DNA of 7,588 nucleotides from Nitrospirota bacterium (lineage in GTDB: Bacteria; Nitrospirota; Thermodesulfovibrionia; Thermodesulfovibrionales; JdFR-88): the NCBI GenBank assembly GCA_021819985.1, contig JAKAEG010000162.1:1-7588 (forward strand). The letters are read 5' to 3'. The notes beneath the pieces are model-generated. The model made no database searches. It was not told where the DNA came from and was given only the letters and a program-made list of their open reading frames with translations. Of this stretch, positions 1 to 6,473 are shown one piece after another (position 1 is the stretch's first letter; each line of letters begins with the position of its first letter). Position numbers and translations under genes: made by a program.

Positions 1-293
1 CCCAATACGTCTTTCTCTTCCCCCTTGCACAGATCCACCCCCAGGCTATGGAGATTTCCAAGTACATCCTCTGCTCGGCCGACCCGGGGATGACTTATGA
101 CCAGGTGATGAGGGGAGAACTTGATAGCAAAAAGCTGCAGATTCCCGCCGGCTGCGACAAGGAGGACATCCTCAATGAGGATATTGAGGCGGGCAAGAAG
201 GCCGGAATCAACGGGACGCCGGCTTTTTTCATAAACGGCAAATTCGTAAACGGGGCTAACTTGCCCCTGATAGATAAGCTCCTTGGGGAGTGA
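1..293 (+). CDS. dsbC: DsbC-like thiol:disulfide isomerase, C-terminal part (5' end outside window)
   Basis: The reading frame is open from base 3 to the TGA at 291-293, giving 95 visible residues; an internal ATG at 48 is not the likely start because the similarity continues upstream of it. The fragment lines up with the end of the E. coli DsbC thioredoxin domain: an xLC segment (Cys at visible residue 24), then DQVMRGE, then PAGCD (Cys 51), then the cis-proline loop GTPAFFINGKFV (Pro about 73). The two cysteines match the DsbC structural disulfide pair. The catalytic CXXC would lie upstream, outside the window, so activity cannot be judged. The family works in the periplasm, isomerising wrong disulfides and usually kept reduced by DsbD. 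It ends 21 bases before the pilin gene in the same direction, so co-transcription is likely. DsbC or TrbB proteins are common in F-type transfer operons and would serve cysteine-containing partners such as TraV and the TraN-like protein. A DsbG-like or generic thioredoxin-fold assignment is possible. Confidence 0.85.
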   Translation, partial: QYVFLFPLAQIHPQAMEISKYILCSADPGMTYDQVMRGELDSKKLQIPAGCDKEDILNEDIEAGKKAGINGTPAFFINGKFVNGANLPLIDKLLGE

Positions 294-298
294 AAAAA

Positions 299-304
299 AG
301 GAGG
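299..304 (+). promoter_or_regulatory. Strong ribosome binding site of the pilin gene
   Basis: AGGAGG preceded by a run of A, with 10 bases to the ATG at 315. It is a near-consensus Shine-Dalgarno and one of the strongest in the window, as expected for an abundantly made pilus subunit. Confidence 0.75.
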
Positions 305-314
305 TTTTAGAAAG

Positions 315-635
315 ATGGGAAAGGATTTGAAGTTGGAAAAACCGTTAAGGCTTATGTTCTTTTTCATGGCTGTGGCCGCGGTGCTGGCGACCCCGCATGC
401 CGCTTTGGCGATAACTGCTCCGGTGCCGGGTTCCTTCGCTTACGACGTCTATGACGTGGGGGTAAACGACATCCTGAAAGGCCCTATCGGGTTCGTTGCG
501 GGAGTGGCGGCGATAGTCCTGGGCGGCGTCGAGGCGATCAGGGCCCGGATGATGATGGCCATCCCCGCAATACTCGGCGGGGCCGTTCTCCTGAAGGCGG
601 ACACCATAACGACCAGCCTTGGGCTGATCAGGTAG
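315..635 (+). CDS. traA: Conjugative pilin precursor, TraA/VirB2-like
   Basis: 106-residue precursor of the conjugative pilus subunit. Residues 1-32 look like a signal peptide: charged N-terminus (KDLKLEKPLR), hydrophobic core at about 13-25, and an ALA cleavage site after Ala32. The mature protein would be about 74 residues, close to the 70 residues of F pilin. It has two hydrophobic segments (about 56-72 and 79-93) joined by a short loop with Arg76 and Arg78, the hairpin topology of VirB2/TraA pilins whose charged loop faces the pilus lumen. The mature N-terminal stretch 33-55 is Asp/Tyr-rich. Sequence similarity to F TraA is not obvious; the call rests on size, topology, leader and position directly before traL. 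The ATG has a strong ribosome binding site 10 bases upstream. A terminator-like region follows. No TraQ or TraX processing partner is in the window. An unrelated small membrane protein is the alternative, but context makes that unlikely. Confidence 0.8.
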   Translation: MGKDLKLEKPLRLMFFFMAVAAVLATPHAALAITAPVPGSFAYDVYDVGVNDILKGPIGFVAGVAAIVLGGVEAIRARMMMAIPAILGGAVLLKADTITTSLGLIR

Positions 636-643
636 AAATCATT

Positions 644-670
644 AACCCCCCGGCTAAGGGGAGGGTTTTT
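644..670 (+). terminator. Upstream hairpin of the pilin/traL gap (terminator or anti-terminator)
   Basis: AACCCCCC (644-651) can pair with GGGGAGGGTT (658-667) to form 8 base pairs with A662 bulged, a loop of about 7 bases and a run of five T at 666-670. The hairpin starts 8 bases after the pilin stop codon. It could be a weak intrinsic terminator. Because its 3' arm is also the 5' arm of the next hairpin, the two cannot form together, so it might instead prevent formation of the stronger downstream one. Confidence 0.5.
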
Positions 671-689
671 CGGCCTTCCCCATTTTTTT
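658..689 (+). terminator. Intrinsic terminator/attenuator between pilin and traL
   Basis: GGGGAGGG (658-665) pairs with CCTTCCCC (674-681) over 8 base pairs with a single G-U wobble, leaving an 8-base loop, and is followed at once by A and seven T (682-689). This is the classic form of a Rho-independent terminator. It lies between the pilin stop and the traL ribosome binding site, with no recognisable promoter between it and traL, so partial read-through is the simplest explanation: much pilin mRNA, less channel mRNA. It competes with the hairpin starting at 644. An outer 6-bp helix, CCCGGC 649-654 with GCCGGG 690-695, could also enclose it. Confidence 0.7.
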
Positions 690-696
690 GCCGGGC

Positions 697-702
697 AAGG
701 AG
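697..702 (+). promoter_or_regulatory. Ribosome binding site that fixes the TTG start of traL
   Basis: AAGGAG with 8 bases to the TTG at 711. There is no ATG in frame before codon 26, which already lies in the membrane segment, so this site decides the start. Confidence 0.7.
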
Positions 703-710
703 ATACTGTC

Positions 711-977
711 TTGGAGAAAAAATTTCCGCGCTATCTGTCGGCGCCTTTTCAGATACTCTGGTTCGAGCCGGACGAGCTTGGCGTGATGTGCCTCTTTTTC
801 GTCCTTGCGCTCATGTTCGGGTATGTCTTCTGGGCGCTCGTCTTTGCGGCCCCGTATGGGTACTCGGTCCTGAAGAGGAAATATCCGCGCGGGTTCTTCA
901 AGCATATGCTCTATTTCGCCGGGCTTACGAATCTCTCGGGCTATCCGTCCTTCTTCGAAGGCAGGTTCCTGGAATAG
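711..977 (+). CDS. traL: Conjugal transfer inner-membrane protein TraL
   Basis: 88-residue TraL, a small inner-membrane protein needed for F pilus assembly and placed by position with VirB3 of other type IV systems. Visible family hallmarks are an N-terminal cytoplasmic stretch with FPRYLSAPFQILWFEPDE (residues 5-22), a long hydrophobic segment (about 25-47) and a basic segment KRKYPRGFF (55-63), followed by a short tail. Length is close to the usual 90-100 residues. The start is TTG, chosen because of the AAGGAG site 8 bases upstream and because the FPRYL...PxQILW box lies just after it. It ends 10 bases before traE. Transcription must pass the terminator-like hairpins just upstream, or start within the gap, where I see no convincing promoter. 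Confidence 0.9.
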   Translation: MEKKFPRYLSAPFQILWFEPDELGVMCLFFVLALMFGYVFWALVFAAPYGYSVLKRKYPRGFFKHMLYFAGLTNLSGYPSFFEGRFLE

Positions 978-987
978 GGGGGTAAAA

Positions 988-1557
988 ATGAAATTCGACA
1001 TTTTCACGCAGAAATCCTCGAATATCGAGGCGGCAAACAGGTTTTTGAAATTCGTTGTGGCCGTAATCGGCATGGCCGTGCTCGCCAACTCCTTTTTCGT
1101 CTACACCATGGCGAAACACGAAAGGACCATCCTGGTGCCTGCCGGTCTCAACAGTAGGGTGGAGATTACGGACGGGCAGGCATCTGACGATTACCTGAAA
1201 CTCATGACGAGGTACGCGGCGGGACTTGCGCTCAACTACACTCCTGCCACTGCCAGGGAGCAGTTTGGCGAGCTTCTCAATCTCTACTGCCCCGAGGCCT
1301 TCCCGGAGGCCAGGAAGACGCTCTACAGCCTTGCGGATACCGTGGAGACCACGAATATAACAAGCTCGTTTTACATCGAGAGCATCAAAGTGGACAGGAA
1401 AAACGGCGTCATCGAGGCCACTGGTCTCAAGCGCCAGTTCGCCCAGGACGGAAACCCGATTGGCGGCGGGGAACAGGCCACATATGAGATGACATACAGG
1501 ATTTCAGACGGCGGGTTCATGCTTACCGGTTTCAGCGAGAAGGGAGGAAAGAATTAA
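988..1557 (+). CDS. traE: Type IV secretion inner-membrane protein TraE (VirB8-like)
   Basis: 189 residues, the usual size for TraE. A short cytoplasmic N-terminus (1-18) leads into a single transmembrane helix (about 19-41), after which the rest is a periplasmic domain of the VirB8/TraE type. This topology and the position between traL and traK support the call. TraE-type proteins bridge the inner-membrane complex and the outer-membrane core and are required for pilus formation. The ATG at 988 follows a G run (977-982) overlapping the traL stop codon; the spacing of 5 bases is short, suggesting coupling to traL translation. The TAA stop (1555-1557) is directly followed by the GTG of traK. 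The sequence is complete. Confidence 0.9.
   Translation: MKFDIFTQKSSNIEAANRFLKFVVAVIGMAVLANSFFVYTMAKHERTILVPAGLNSRVEITDGQASDDYLKLMTRYAAGLALNYTPATAREQFGELLNLYCPEAFPEARKTLYSLADTVETTNITSSFYIESIKVDRKNGVIEATGLKRQFAQDGNPIGGGEQATYEMTYRISDGGFMLTGFSEKGGKN
1542..1547 (+). promoter_or_regulatory. Ribosome binding site for the GTG start of traK
   Basis: GGGAGG inside the last codons of traE, with 10 bases to the GTG at 1558. The 10-mer AGGGAGGAAA (1541-1550) recurs at 2342-2351 before traB. Confidence 0.65.
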
Positions 1558-2355
1558 GTGCGCTTAAAAATTCTGGCTTTTTTGCTTTTGCTTTTCGTAT
1601 TTCTTCCGGCCGACCTGAGCTTCGCCGCGAGCCAGCCTACAGGGGCGAATAACCTGGTGCCTTCTGCGTTTTTAAGCAATACTCCGGCCGTTATCGCCCC
1701 GGAGGTCGCAGCTCCGGTGGAGCTAAGCAGCTCCGACATAAACAGGCTCGTCTGCCCAACGGAGATAAAAGACGTCATCTATTCCAAGGAGAAGGGCCTG
1801 ACCGTAAAGATTGAAGGCAGAGAGGCCTTCGTCAAATTTCTGGTCACGAAAGAAGGTGACAAGGACGTCTATTCAACCACTCCCACGGAGCTTTACGTCA
1901 TTTGCGGCCAGAAGACATTCAACCTGATCGCGCTGCCAAAGAGAATTCCTTCGAGGACAGTCATGCTTTCGGGAGGAGATGATAAGGCAAAAAAGAATTC
2001 ATCGCTATTTGACGGAATGCCCTTCGAGAAGAAAATACTCGCCGTTATCAAAAGCGTGTATACGGATGACATCCCTGATTCCTTCACCGTTAAAAGCGAA
2101 GACAGGTCGTTTAACGTCTACAAGGGACTCAAGCTTACCCTGGTGCGGACGGTAAGGGTAGAGGGTGAGGGGCTTTTGGTAAAAGAGTTTACCTCCCAGG
2201 CGACGGAAAACATGGAGCTTGCCGAAAAGGATTTCCTGAAGAACGAGCTCACGTCCAATCCCGTCGCCATCGCCATAGACAAGCTCAAACTCGCGAAGGG
2301 CGAAACCGCGAGGATCATCATAGTCGAGCGGGTGACGGACGAGGGAGGAAACTGA
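1558..2355 (+). CDS. traK: Type IV secretion outer-membrane core protein TraK (VirB9-like)
   Basis: 265 residues, slightly longer than F TraK (about 240). Residues 1-23 form a signal peptide (RLK, then a Leu/Phe-rich core, then a SFA-A cleavage site), so the protein is exported. The Cys pair in VCPTEIKDV (about 65-66) and YVICGQKTF (about 113-116), the beta-rich pattern and the position between traE and traB are typical of TraK, the VirB9-related secretin-like component that forms the outer-membrane ring with TraV and TraB. The GTG start lies immediately after the traE stop with no gap; it is preferred because it gives the full signal peptide and has GGGAGG 10 bases upstream. The TGA at 2353-2355 precedes the TTG of traB by one base. 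No truncation is seen. Confidence 0.88.
   Translation: MRLKILAFLLLLFVFLPADLSFAASQPTGANNLVPSAFLSNTPAVIAPEVAAPVELSSSDINRLVCPTEIKDVIYSKEKGLTVKIEGREAFVKFLVTKEGDKDVYSTTPTELYVICGQKTFNLIALPKRIPSRTVMLSGGDDKAKKNSSLFDGMPFEKKILAVIKSVYTDDIPDSFTVKSEDRSFNVYKGLKLTLVRTVRVEGEGLLVKEFTSQATENMELAEKDFLKNELTSNPVAIAIDKLKLAKGETARIIIVERVTDEGGN
2343..2348 (+). promoter_or_regulatory. Ribosome binding site for the TTG start of traB
   Basis: GGGAGG at the end of traK with 8 bases to the TTG at 2357. The next in-frame ATG is at codon 22, inside the transmembrane helix, so the TTG start is strongly favoured. Confidence 0.7.
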
Positions 2356-2356
2356 A

Positions 2357-3568
2357 TTGAAAGCCAGCTTGAAGCAAAGATGGGCGCAGCTCTCTCCGGC
2401 AAGGAAGAAGAAGGCCGTAATGCTTTCCATCCTCCTTGGCGTTCTGGTCGTTGGGTTCCTTGGTTACATGAGCACAAGGGGCGGCAAAACGGAGACCGCG
2501 GCGTCCGGCAGCAGCGCTAACAAGACTCTATCGCTTGACAGCGGGATTCTCAAAAAGAGCGAGTATTTCGAAGACCAGAAGCAGATTGCGGACCTAAAAA
2601 ATGAAGTCGACGACCTGAAAAAGCTCAAGGAGCAAAAGGAACAGGCGGGGATAGCCAATGGCGTGAATAGTTTCGGCGCTGTGGGCAAGAAACCTGCCCA
2701 TATCCAGCCGCCAATACCAAAATATTTTCCGCCTCTGCCGGAGACGCCGGGTTCTTCCAACTATCCTCCGGGCTATCCTCCGTCGCCAGAGAAGGAGCTT
2801 AAAAATATAAAACCGGCTCCGCAGGTAATTGGCGGCATAGAGGTGGTCTCCGGTCCTCCGGAAAAGGAGCTGTCGGAGGAAAAACCCGTAGACGCTAAAA
2901 AAAAGCCCAGTGTCTATCTTCCACCTTCTTTTATGGAGGCGACCCTTCTTTCCGGCCTGGATGCGCCGACCGCTGAAGGGGCGAAAGGCGAGCCGGTGCC
3001 GGTGTTACTCAGGGTTAAGGACCTGGCGGTTCTTCCAAACAGGATTAAGGCGAACCTCAGGGGCTGCTTCGTGATTGCCGAGGGATACGGAAGCCTGGCC
3101 GATGAAAGGGCGCATCTGAGGCTTGTGACCCTTTCCTGCATCGCTAAAAACGGCAGCGCCGTCATAGACCAGAAAGTGAAGGGGTTTGTAGTTGATGAGG
3201 ACGGAAAGATAGGGCTCCGTGGCAGGGTCGTTTCCAAGATGGGCTCCGCGCTCGCCAGGAGCATGATTGCGGGGTTTTTCGGAGGTCTGGGACAGGCAAC
3301 CCAGGCGGCGACCATGACCACTAGCATTAGCGCGCTTGGGACTACCCAAAGCATACAGCCGTCAAAGATACTTGAGGCTGGCGCCGGCAGCGGCATCGCC
3401 CAGGGCGCCTCAGAGCTTCAAAAATTCTATCTGTCATTGGCCAAGCAGAGCATGCCCGTTGTAGAGGTTGGCGCAACGAAGAACGTGACCCTAGTTATAA
3501 GCGAGGGCGTGAGCCTTCAGATTAAGAATTTCTGTAACCAGATGGGAGACGATCAATGCAAAAATTAA
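2357..3568 (+). CDS. traB: Type IV secretion channel protein TraB (VirB10-like)
   Basis: 403 residues, shorter than F TraB (about 475). Layout: a basic cytoplasmic N-terminus (1-19), one transmembrane helix (about 20-38), a predicted coiled coil (about 66-97, rich in Lys/Glu/Leu), a proline-rich periplasmic linker (about 113-144, with PPIP, FPPLP and YPPGYPP), and a C-terminal VirB10 beta-barrel domain from about residue 185 (VYLPPSFMEATLLSGLDAP). Within that domain lies a helical, Gly/Ala-rich segment (about 294-325, GSALARSMIAGFFGG), matching the antenna region that crosses the outer membrane in VirB10 proteins. TraB spans the envelope from inner to outer membrane, joining the TraC side to the TraK/TraV ring. 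The start is TTG with GGGAGG upstream. The last 13 bases overlap traV, pointing to translational coupling. Identification is firm from the domain order and gene order. Confidence 0.93.
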   Translation: MKASLKQRWAQLSPARKKKAVMLSILLGVLVVGFLGYMSTRGGKTETAASGSSANKTLSLDSGILKKSEYFEDQKQIADLKNEVDDLKKLKEQKEQAGIANGVNSFGAVGKKPAHIQPPIPKYFPPLPETPGSSNYPPGYPPSPEKELKNIKPAPQVIGGIEVVSGPPEKELSEEKPVDAKKKPSVYLPPSFMEATLLSGLDAPTAEGAKGEPVPVLLRVKDLAVLPNRIKANLRGCFVIAEGYGSLADERAHLRLVTLSCIAKNGSAVIDQKVKGFVVDEDGKIGLRGRVVSKMGSALARSMIAGFFGGLGQATQAATMTTSISALGTTQSIQPSKILEAGAGSGIAQGASELQKFYLSLAKQSMPVVEVGATKNVTLVISEGVSLQIKNFCNQMGDDQCKN

Positions 3569-3996
3569 TCTTCCCTTTTATTTTCATGCTTGCGCTTTCC
3601 GGCTGCGCCGGGGTCATGAACCCCTACAGCTCATCCTTCCAGTGCCCGAAGATGGAAAACGGCAAGTGCGTATCCGTCCGGACTGCTTATAACGAAAGCA
3701 CGGAAGAAAAGGACTATCATGACCTTTGGGCTGAAGGCAGGTCCGGCAAGAAAGAGAAAGAACCCCTTGGGCCTTCGGATGCGGACCTTTACCAGAGCGC
3801 CCTTTACGGCAGGCTAAACGGGCTTCTTCAAAGCCCCAGGTCTCCGATGGTCGTCCCGCCCCAGGTGATGAGGGTCCTCATCCTTCCGTACACGGGGGCT
3901 GACAATGACCTCTATATGTATCGCTACGTATACATGTTCCTGGACGGGCCAAGGTGGCTCCTTAAAAACGCTATCTCCCAAGAGGCTGTGCGGTGA
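3556..3996 (+). CDS. traV: Outer-membrane lipoprotein TraV
   Basis: 146-residue lipoprotein. Residues 1-16 are a lipoprotein signal peptide with lipobox LSGC, so Cys17 would be lipidated by signal peptidase II processing; the residue after it is Ala, which fits outer-membrane sorting. The following GVMNPYSSSFQCP...GKC stretch has Cys30 and Cys38 in the spacing characteristic of TraV, probably forming a disulfide. TraV is the VirB7-like member that anchors the TraK/TraB ring to the outer membrane. The gene starts within traB (13-base overlap, GGGAG 7 bases upstream) and its TGA overlaps the traC start in a GTGA. The F accessory genes usually found between traB and traV are absent. Confidence 0.92.
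   Translation: MQKLIFPFIFMLALSGCAGVMNPYSSSFQCPKMENGKCVSVRTAYNESTEEKDYHDLWAEGRSGKKEKEPLGPSDADLYQSALYGRLNGLLQSPRSPMVVPPQVMRVLILPYTGADNDLYMYRYVYMFLDGPRWLLKNAISQEAVR
3980..3985 (+). promoter_or_regulatory. Ribosome binding site for the GTG start of traC
   Basis: AAGAGG inside the end of traV, 7 bases before the GTG at 3993. The start overlaps the traV TGA as GTGA, so re-initiation by ribosomes leaving traV is likely. Confidence 0.55.
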
Positions 3997-6473
3997 GCCT
4001 TTCAGATTTCTTTTTTGGCAAAAACGGCGGCTTGACGCTCAAGGAGCTCGATTCGATGACCGCAAGGAGCAGGTTTTCGGACTATCTTCCCTGGCTGGCC
4101 TACGACAGGGACAAAAGAATCTATTTGAATACCGACAACACCCTTGGCTTCATCTGGGAGTGCAGCCCTGTTGCATTTGCCGGCCCTGGAGCGGCATCCA
4201 CCCTGGAGGGCCTTATGAGGATCGGGTTTCCCGAAAATTCGGTCCTGCAGTTCATACTTTATGCCGATAGTTTTGTGGAGCCGATACTCGATCGCTACGT
4301 GTCCTTAAAGACGAAAGAAAATCCGGTCGTAAAGAGGGCCGTGGCAAGCTATGCCTCGTTTCTAGCTAAGCGGGCCCAGAGCAATGGCGGGATTCCATTA
4401 AGAAATTTCAGGCTCTTAGTTTCTGTGAAGGTATCAATCGGCTCCGGCCTTAACCTCGATGACACCCAGGCCGCAATAGCCGAAATTCTTAAAGGCGCTG
4501 GACTTGCGCCCAGGCCACTTGGGTCTGAGGGACTTCTCGATCTCATGAGGAGGCTTTTTAACGATCACGCCGGCCCGGCTAATGACCGCTATGATGAAAA
4601 CGTTCCGCTCCGGAAACAGGTGATTTTCTCGGAAACCGATATCGAAAAGCGCCTCTCATTCTTGAAAGTGGGGGGAAAATATTTCAGGTGCATAACGCCC
4701 AAATCTTTTCCGAGCGAGGTGGACCTGCTTTTGGCAAACGGCATCATCGGGGGATACGAGGGCATGGTGTCGGACGTGGACCAGTTCGAGACCCCTTTTC
4801 TCTACTGCCTGAATATCGTTTTCCAGAACCTGAAGGCGAAGATCCACGCCAAGTGCAACCTCGTTTTGCAGCAGCAGGCGGCAGGGAGCTTCGCGCCCTC
4901 GCTCAAGCGTAAGCAGTCCGAATATCTCTGGGCCGTGGACGAGGTGGAGAAGGGAACGAGATTTGTGAGGATCATACCGGAGGTCTGGGTCTGGGGCAAA
5001 AGAGAGAAGGAGGCCACGGACTCAGTCGTTAAGGCAAGACGGATCTGGGAGTCCCGGGGATTTGTCATGCAGGAGGACAAGGGCATACTGCCCATTCTTT
5101 TTATCTCCGCGCTTCCATTCGGGCTTTATGCCGTGGGCAGGAACATAGATAACCTCGAAAGAGATTTTATCGTTCCTGCGGACACGGCATCGGTTCTTCT
5201 TCCCATCCAGGCTGATTTCAGCGGCTCCGGTCAGCCAGCTCTTCTTTTTACCGGCAGAAAGGGCCAGATTTCAAGTCTCGATGTCTTCGGCAGCTTCTCT
5301 AACGGCCATAACATTTACATAGCCGCCATGACCAGGAGCGGGAAGTCCTTCCTGGTCAATTATCTCGCCTTCAACTATTACGCCATGAATTACAAGGTGA
5401 GGATCATCGACATAGGCGGCTCCTATAAAAAGATGGCGAGGATGTTCGGCGGCCGGTTCCTGGAGTTCACGAGCGATTCCGGCATCTGTCTGAACCCCTT
5501 TTCGAGTGTCACGGACATCAATGCCGAATCGGCGGTCATCTCCTCGATAATCACCCAGATGGTCTACTCGGCGACGGACAAGGTGCCCCATGATTCAGCC
5601 GAGACGATAATGACCCTGATAAAGGCGGCCGTTAAATGGGCCTACGGGGTCGAGGGGACCAATGCCTGCATAGACACCGTCTACACGTACTTAAACGAAT
5701 TTCCCAAGCACGCCTCCGATTACGATTTCGACTGCCCGGATAAAGAGAAATGCGCCGAGAATTTCAAGGTCCTTGCCCAGACCCTGGCATTCAATCTCTC
5801 GGAATTCACCTCGGGGCATACATACGGGAAGTGGTTCAACGGAAAGGCCACTTTCGACATATCGAGAGACGAGTTCGTGGTTCTGGAGCTGGAGCATCTA
5901 AAGCCGCAGAAGGACCTTTTCAAAGTGGTGACTCTCCAGGTGATAAACGCGGTCACTCAGGACCTCTACCTAGGGGACCGGTCTAGACCAAGTTTCATCA
6001 TCTTCGACGAGGCATGGCAGTTCCTGACCGCAGAAGGAACTATGAACGAGGTCATCGAGGAGGGCTACAGGAGGGCGGCCAAGTATAACGGCAGCTTCTC
6101 CATCATCACCCAGTCGATCCTGGACCTGAAGGGGTTTGGCAAGGTTGGTGAGGTCATAAACGCGAATTCGGCCTTCAAGTTCTTCCTTGAGTCCGGGGAT
6201 TTCGAGAAGGCCCTGACAGAAAAGCTCATAGACTACGACCCCTTCATGATGAGGATATTAAAGACGCTTAAAAGCAACCGACCCAAATACTCTGAGATTT
6301 TCATGCACACGACTGCCGGGACGGGCGTGGCCAGGCTCATGGTGGACCCCTATTCCTACTACGTCTATACGTCGGACGCAAGGGAGATCGTGGAGATAGA
6401 GGGGCTGGTAAAAAATGGTATGTCCTACGAGGACGCAATTTCGGAGATGGCGAAAAGAAGGGAAGAATGGTAA
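3993..6473 (+). CDS. traC: Type IV secretion ATPase TraC (VirB4-like)
   Basis: 826 residues, near the size of F TraC (about 875). The N-terminal region (about 1-300) carries the TraC F-type domain, with hallmarks such as YLPWLAYD and NTDNTLGFIWE. The C-terminal half is a VirB4-type P-loop ATPase: Walker A AMTRSGKS (residues 445-452, with Lys451 and Ser452), the IDIGGSYKKM strand and turn after it, LNPFSSVTD, Walker B FIIFDEAWQF (about 668-677, acidic pair Asp672-Glu673), and the RRAAKYNGSFSIITQS segment typical of the family. TraC sits at the cytoplasmic face of the inner membrane and powers pilus assembly. Unusually, the first residue of Walker A is Ala rather than Gly. The GTG start overlaps the traV stop by 4 bases and gives a protein with a typical TraC N-terminus. 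Its last 7 bases overlap the next gene. The frame is intact over its whole length. Confidence 0.96.
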   Translation: MSLSDFFFGKNGGLTLKELDSMTARSRFSDYLPWLAYDRDKRIYLNTDNTLGFIWECSPVAFAGPGAASTLEGLMRIGFPENSVLQFILYADSFVEPILDRYVSLKTKENPVVKRAVASYASFLAKRAQSNGGIPLRNFRLLVSVKVSIGSGLNLDDTQAAIAEILKGAGLAPRPLGSEGLLDLMRRLFNDHAGPANDRYDENVPLRKQVIFSETDIEKRLSFLKVGGKYFRCITPKSFPSEVDLLLANGIIGGYEGMVSDVDQFETPFLYCLNIVFQNLKAKIHAKCNLVLQQQAAGSFAPSLKRKQSEYLWAVDEVEKGTRFVRIIPEVWVWGKREKEATDSVVKARRIWESRGFVMQEDKGILPILFISALPFGLYAVGRNIDNLERDFIVPADTASVLLPIQADFSGSGQPALLFTGRKGQISSLDVFGSFSNGHNIYIAAMTRSGKSFLVNYLAFNYYAMNYKVRIIDIGGSYKKMARMFGGRFLEFTSDSGICLNPFSSVTDINAESAVISSIITQMVYSATDKVPHDSAETIMTLIKAAVKWAYGVEGTNACIDTVYTYLNEFPKHASDYDFDCPDKEKCAENFKVLAQTLAFNLSEFTSGHTYGKWFNGKATFDISRDEFVVLELEHLKPQKDLFKVVTLQVINAVTQDLYLGDRSRPSFIIFDEAWQFLTAEGTMNEVIEEGYRRAAKYNGSFSIITQSILDLKGFGKVGEVINANSAFKFFLESGDFEKALTEKLIDYDPFMMRILKTLKSNRPKYSEIFMHTTAGTGVARLMVDPYSYYVYTSDAREIVEIEGLVKNGMSYEDAISEMAKRREEW

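Noticed and set aside
48..50. ATG at 48 as the start of a short 81-residue thioredoxin-like gene
   Set aside because: The frame and DsbC-like similarity (FPL...HPQA region) continue upstream to the window edge, and there is no ribosome binding site before this ATG.
327..357. Possible sigma-70-like promoter boxes (TTGAAG, then TTATGT 19 bases later) within the start of the pilin gene
   Set aside because: The match is weak, lies inside coding sequence downstream of the pilin start, and would not serve the pilin; such matches arise easily by chance.
654..1088. Minus-strand open frame of 144 codons opposite traL and the start of traE
   Set aside because: It is a shadow of well-identified + strand genes, covers the terminator region, has no family features I recognise and lies opposite the strand of every other gene.
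2005..2477. Two overlapping minus-strand open frames opposite traK/traB
   Set aside because: Both lie fully opposite conserved genes and overlap each other in different frames; low-complexity Ser/Leu-rich products are typical of antisense shadows in GC-rich DNA.
2914..3396. Minus-strand open frame of 160 codons opposite traB
   Set aside because: Opposite the conserved VirB10 domain, rich in Pro/Ser/Leu, with no convincing ribosome binding site or domain; a frame shadow.
3905..4270. Plus-strand 121-codon frame across the traV/traC junction
   Set aside because: It is out of frame with both traV and traC, which are firmly identified through this region.
5733..5753. CPDKEKC cysteine pair in TraC (Cys581, Cys587) as a metal site
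   Set aside because: Only two cysteines, with no further Cys or His ligands in a recognisable finger spacing; insufficient for a metal-binding call.
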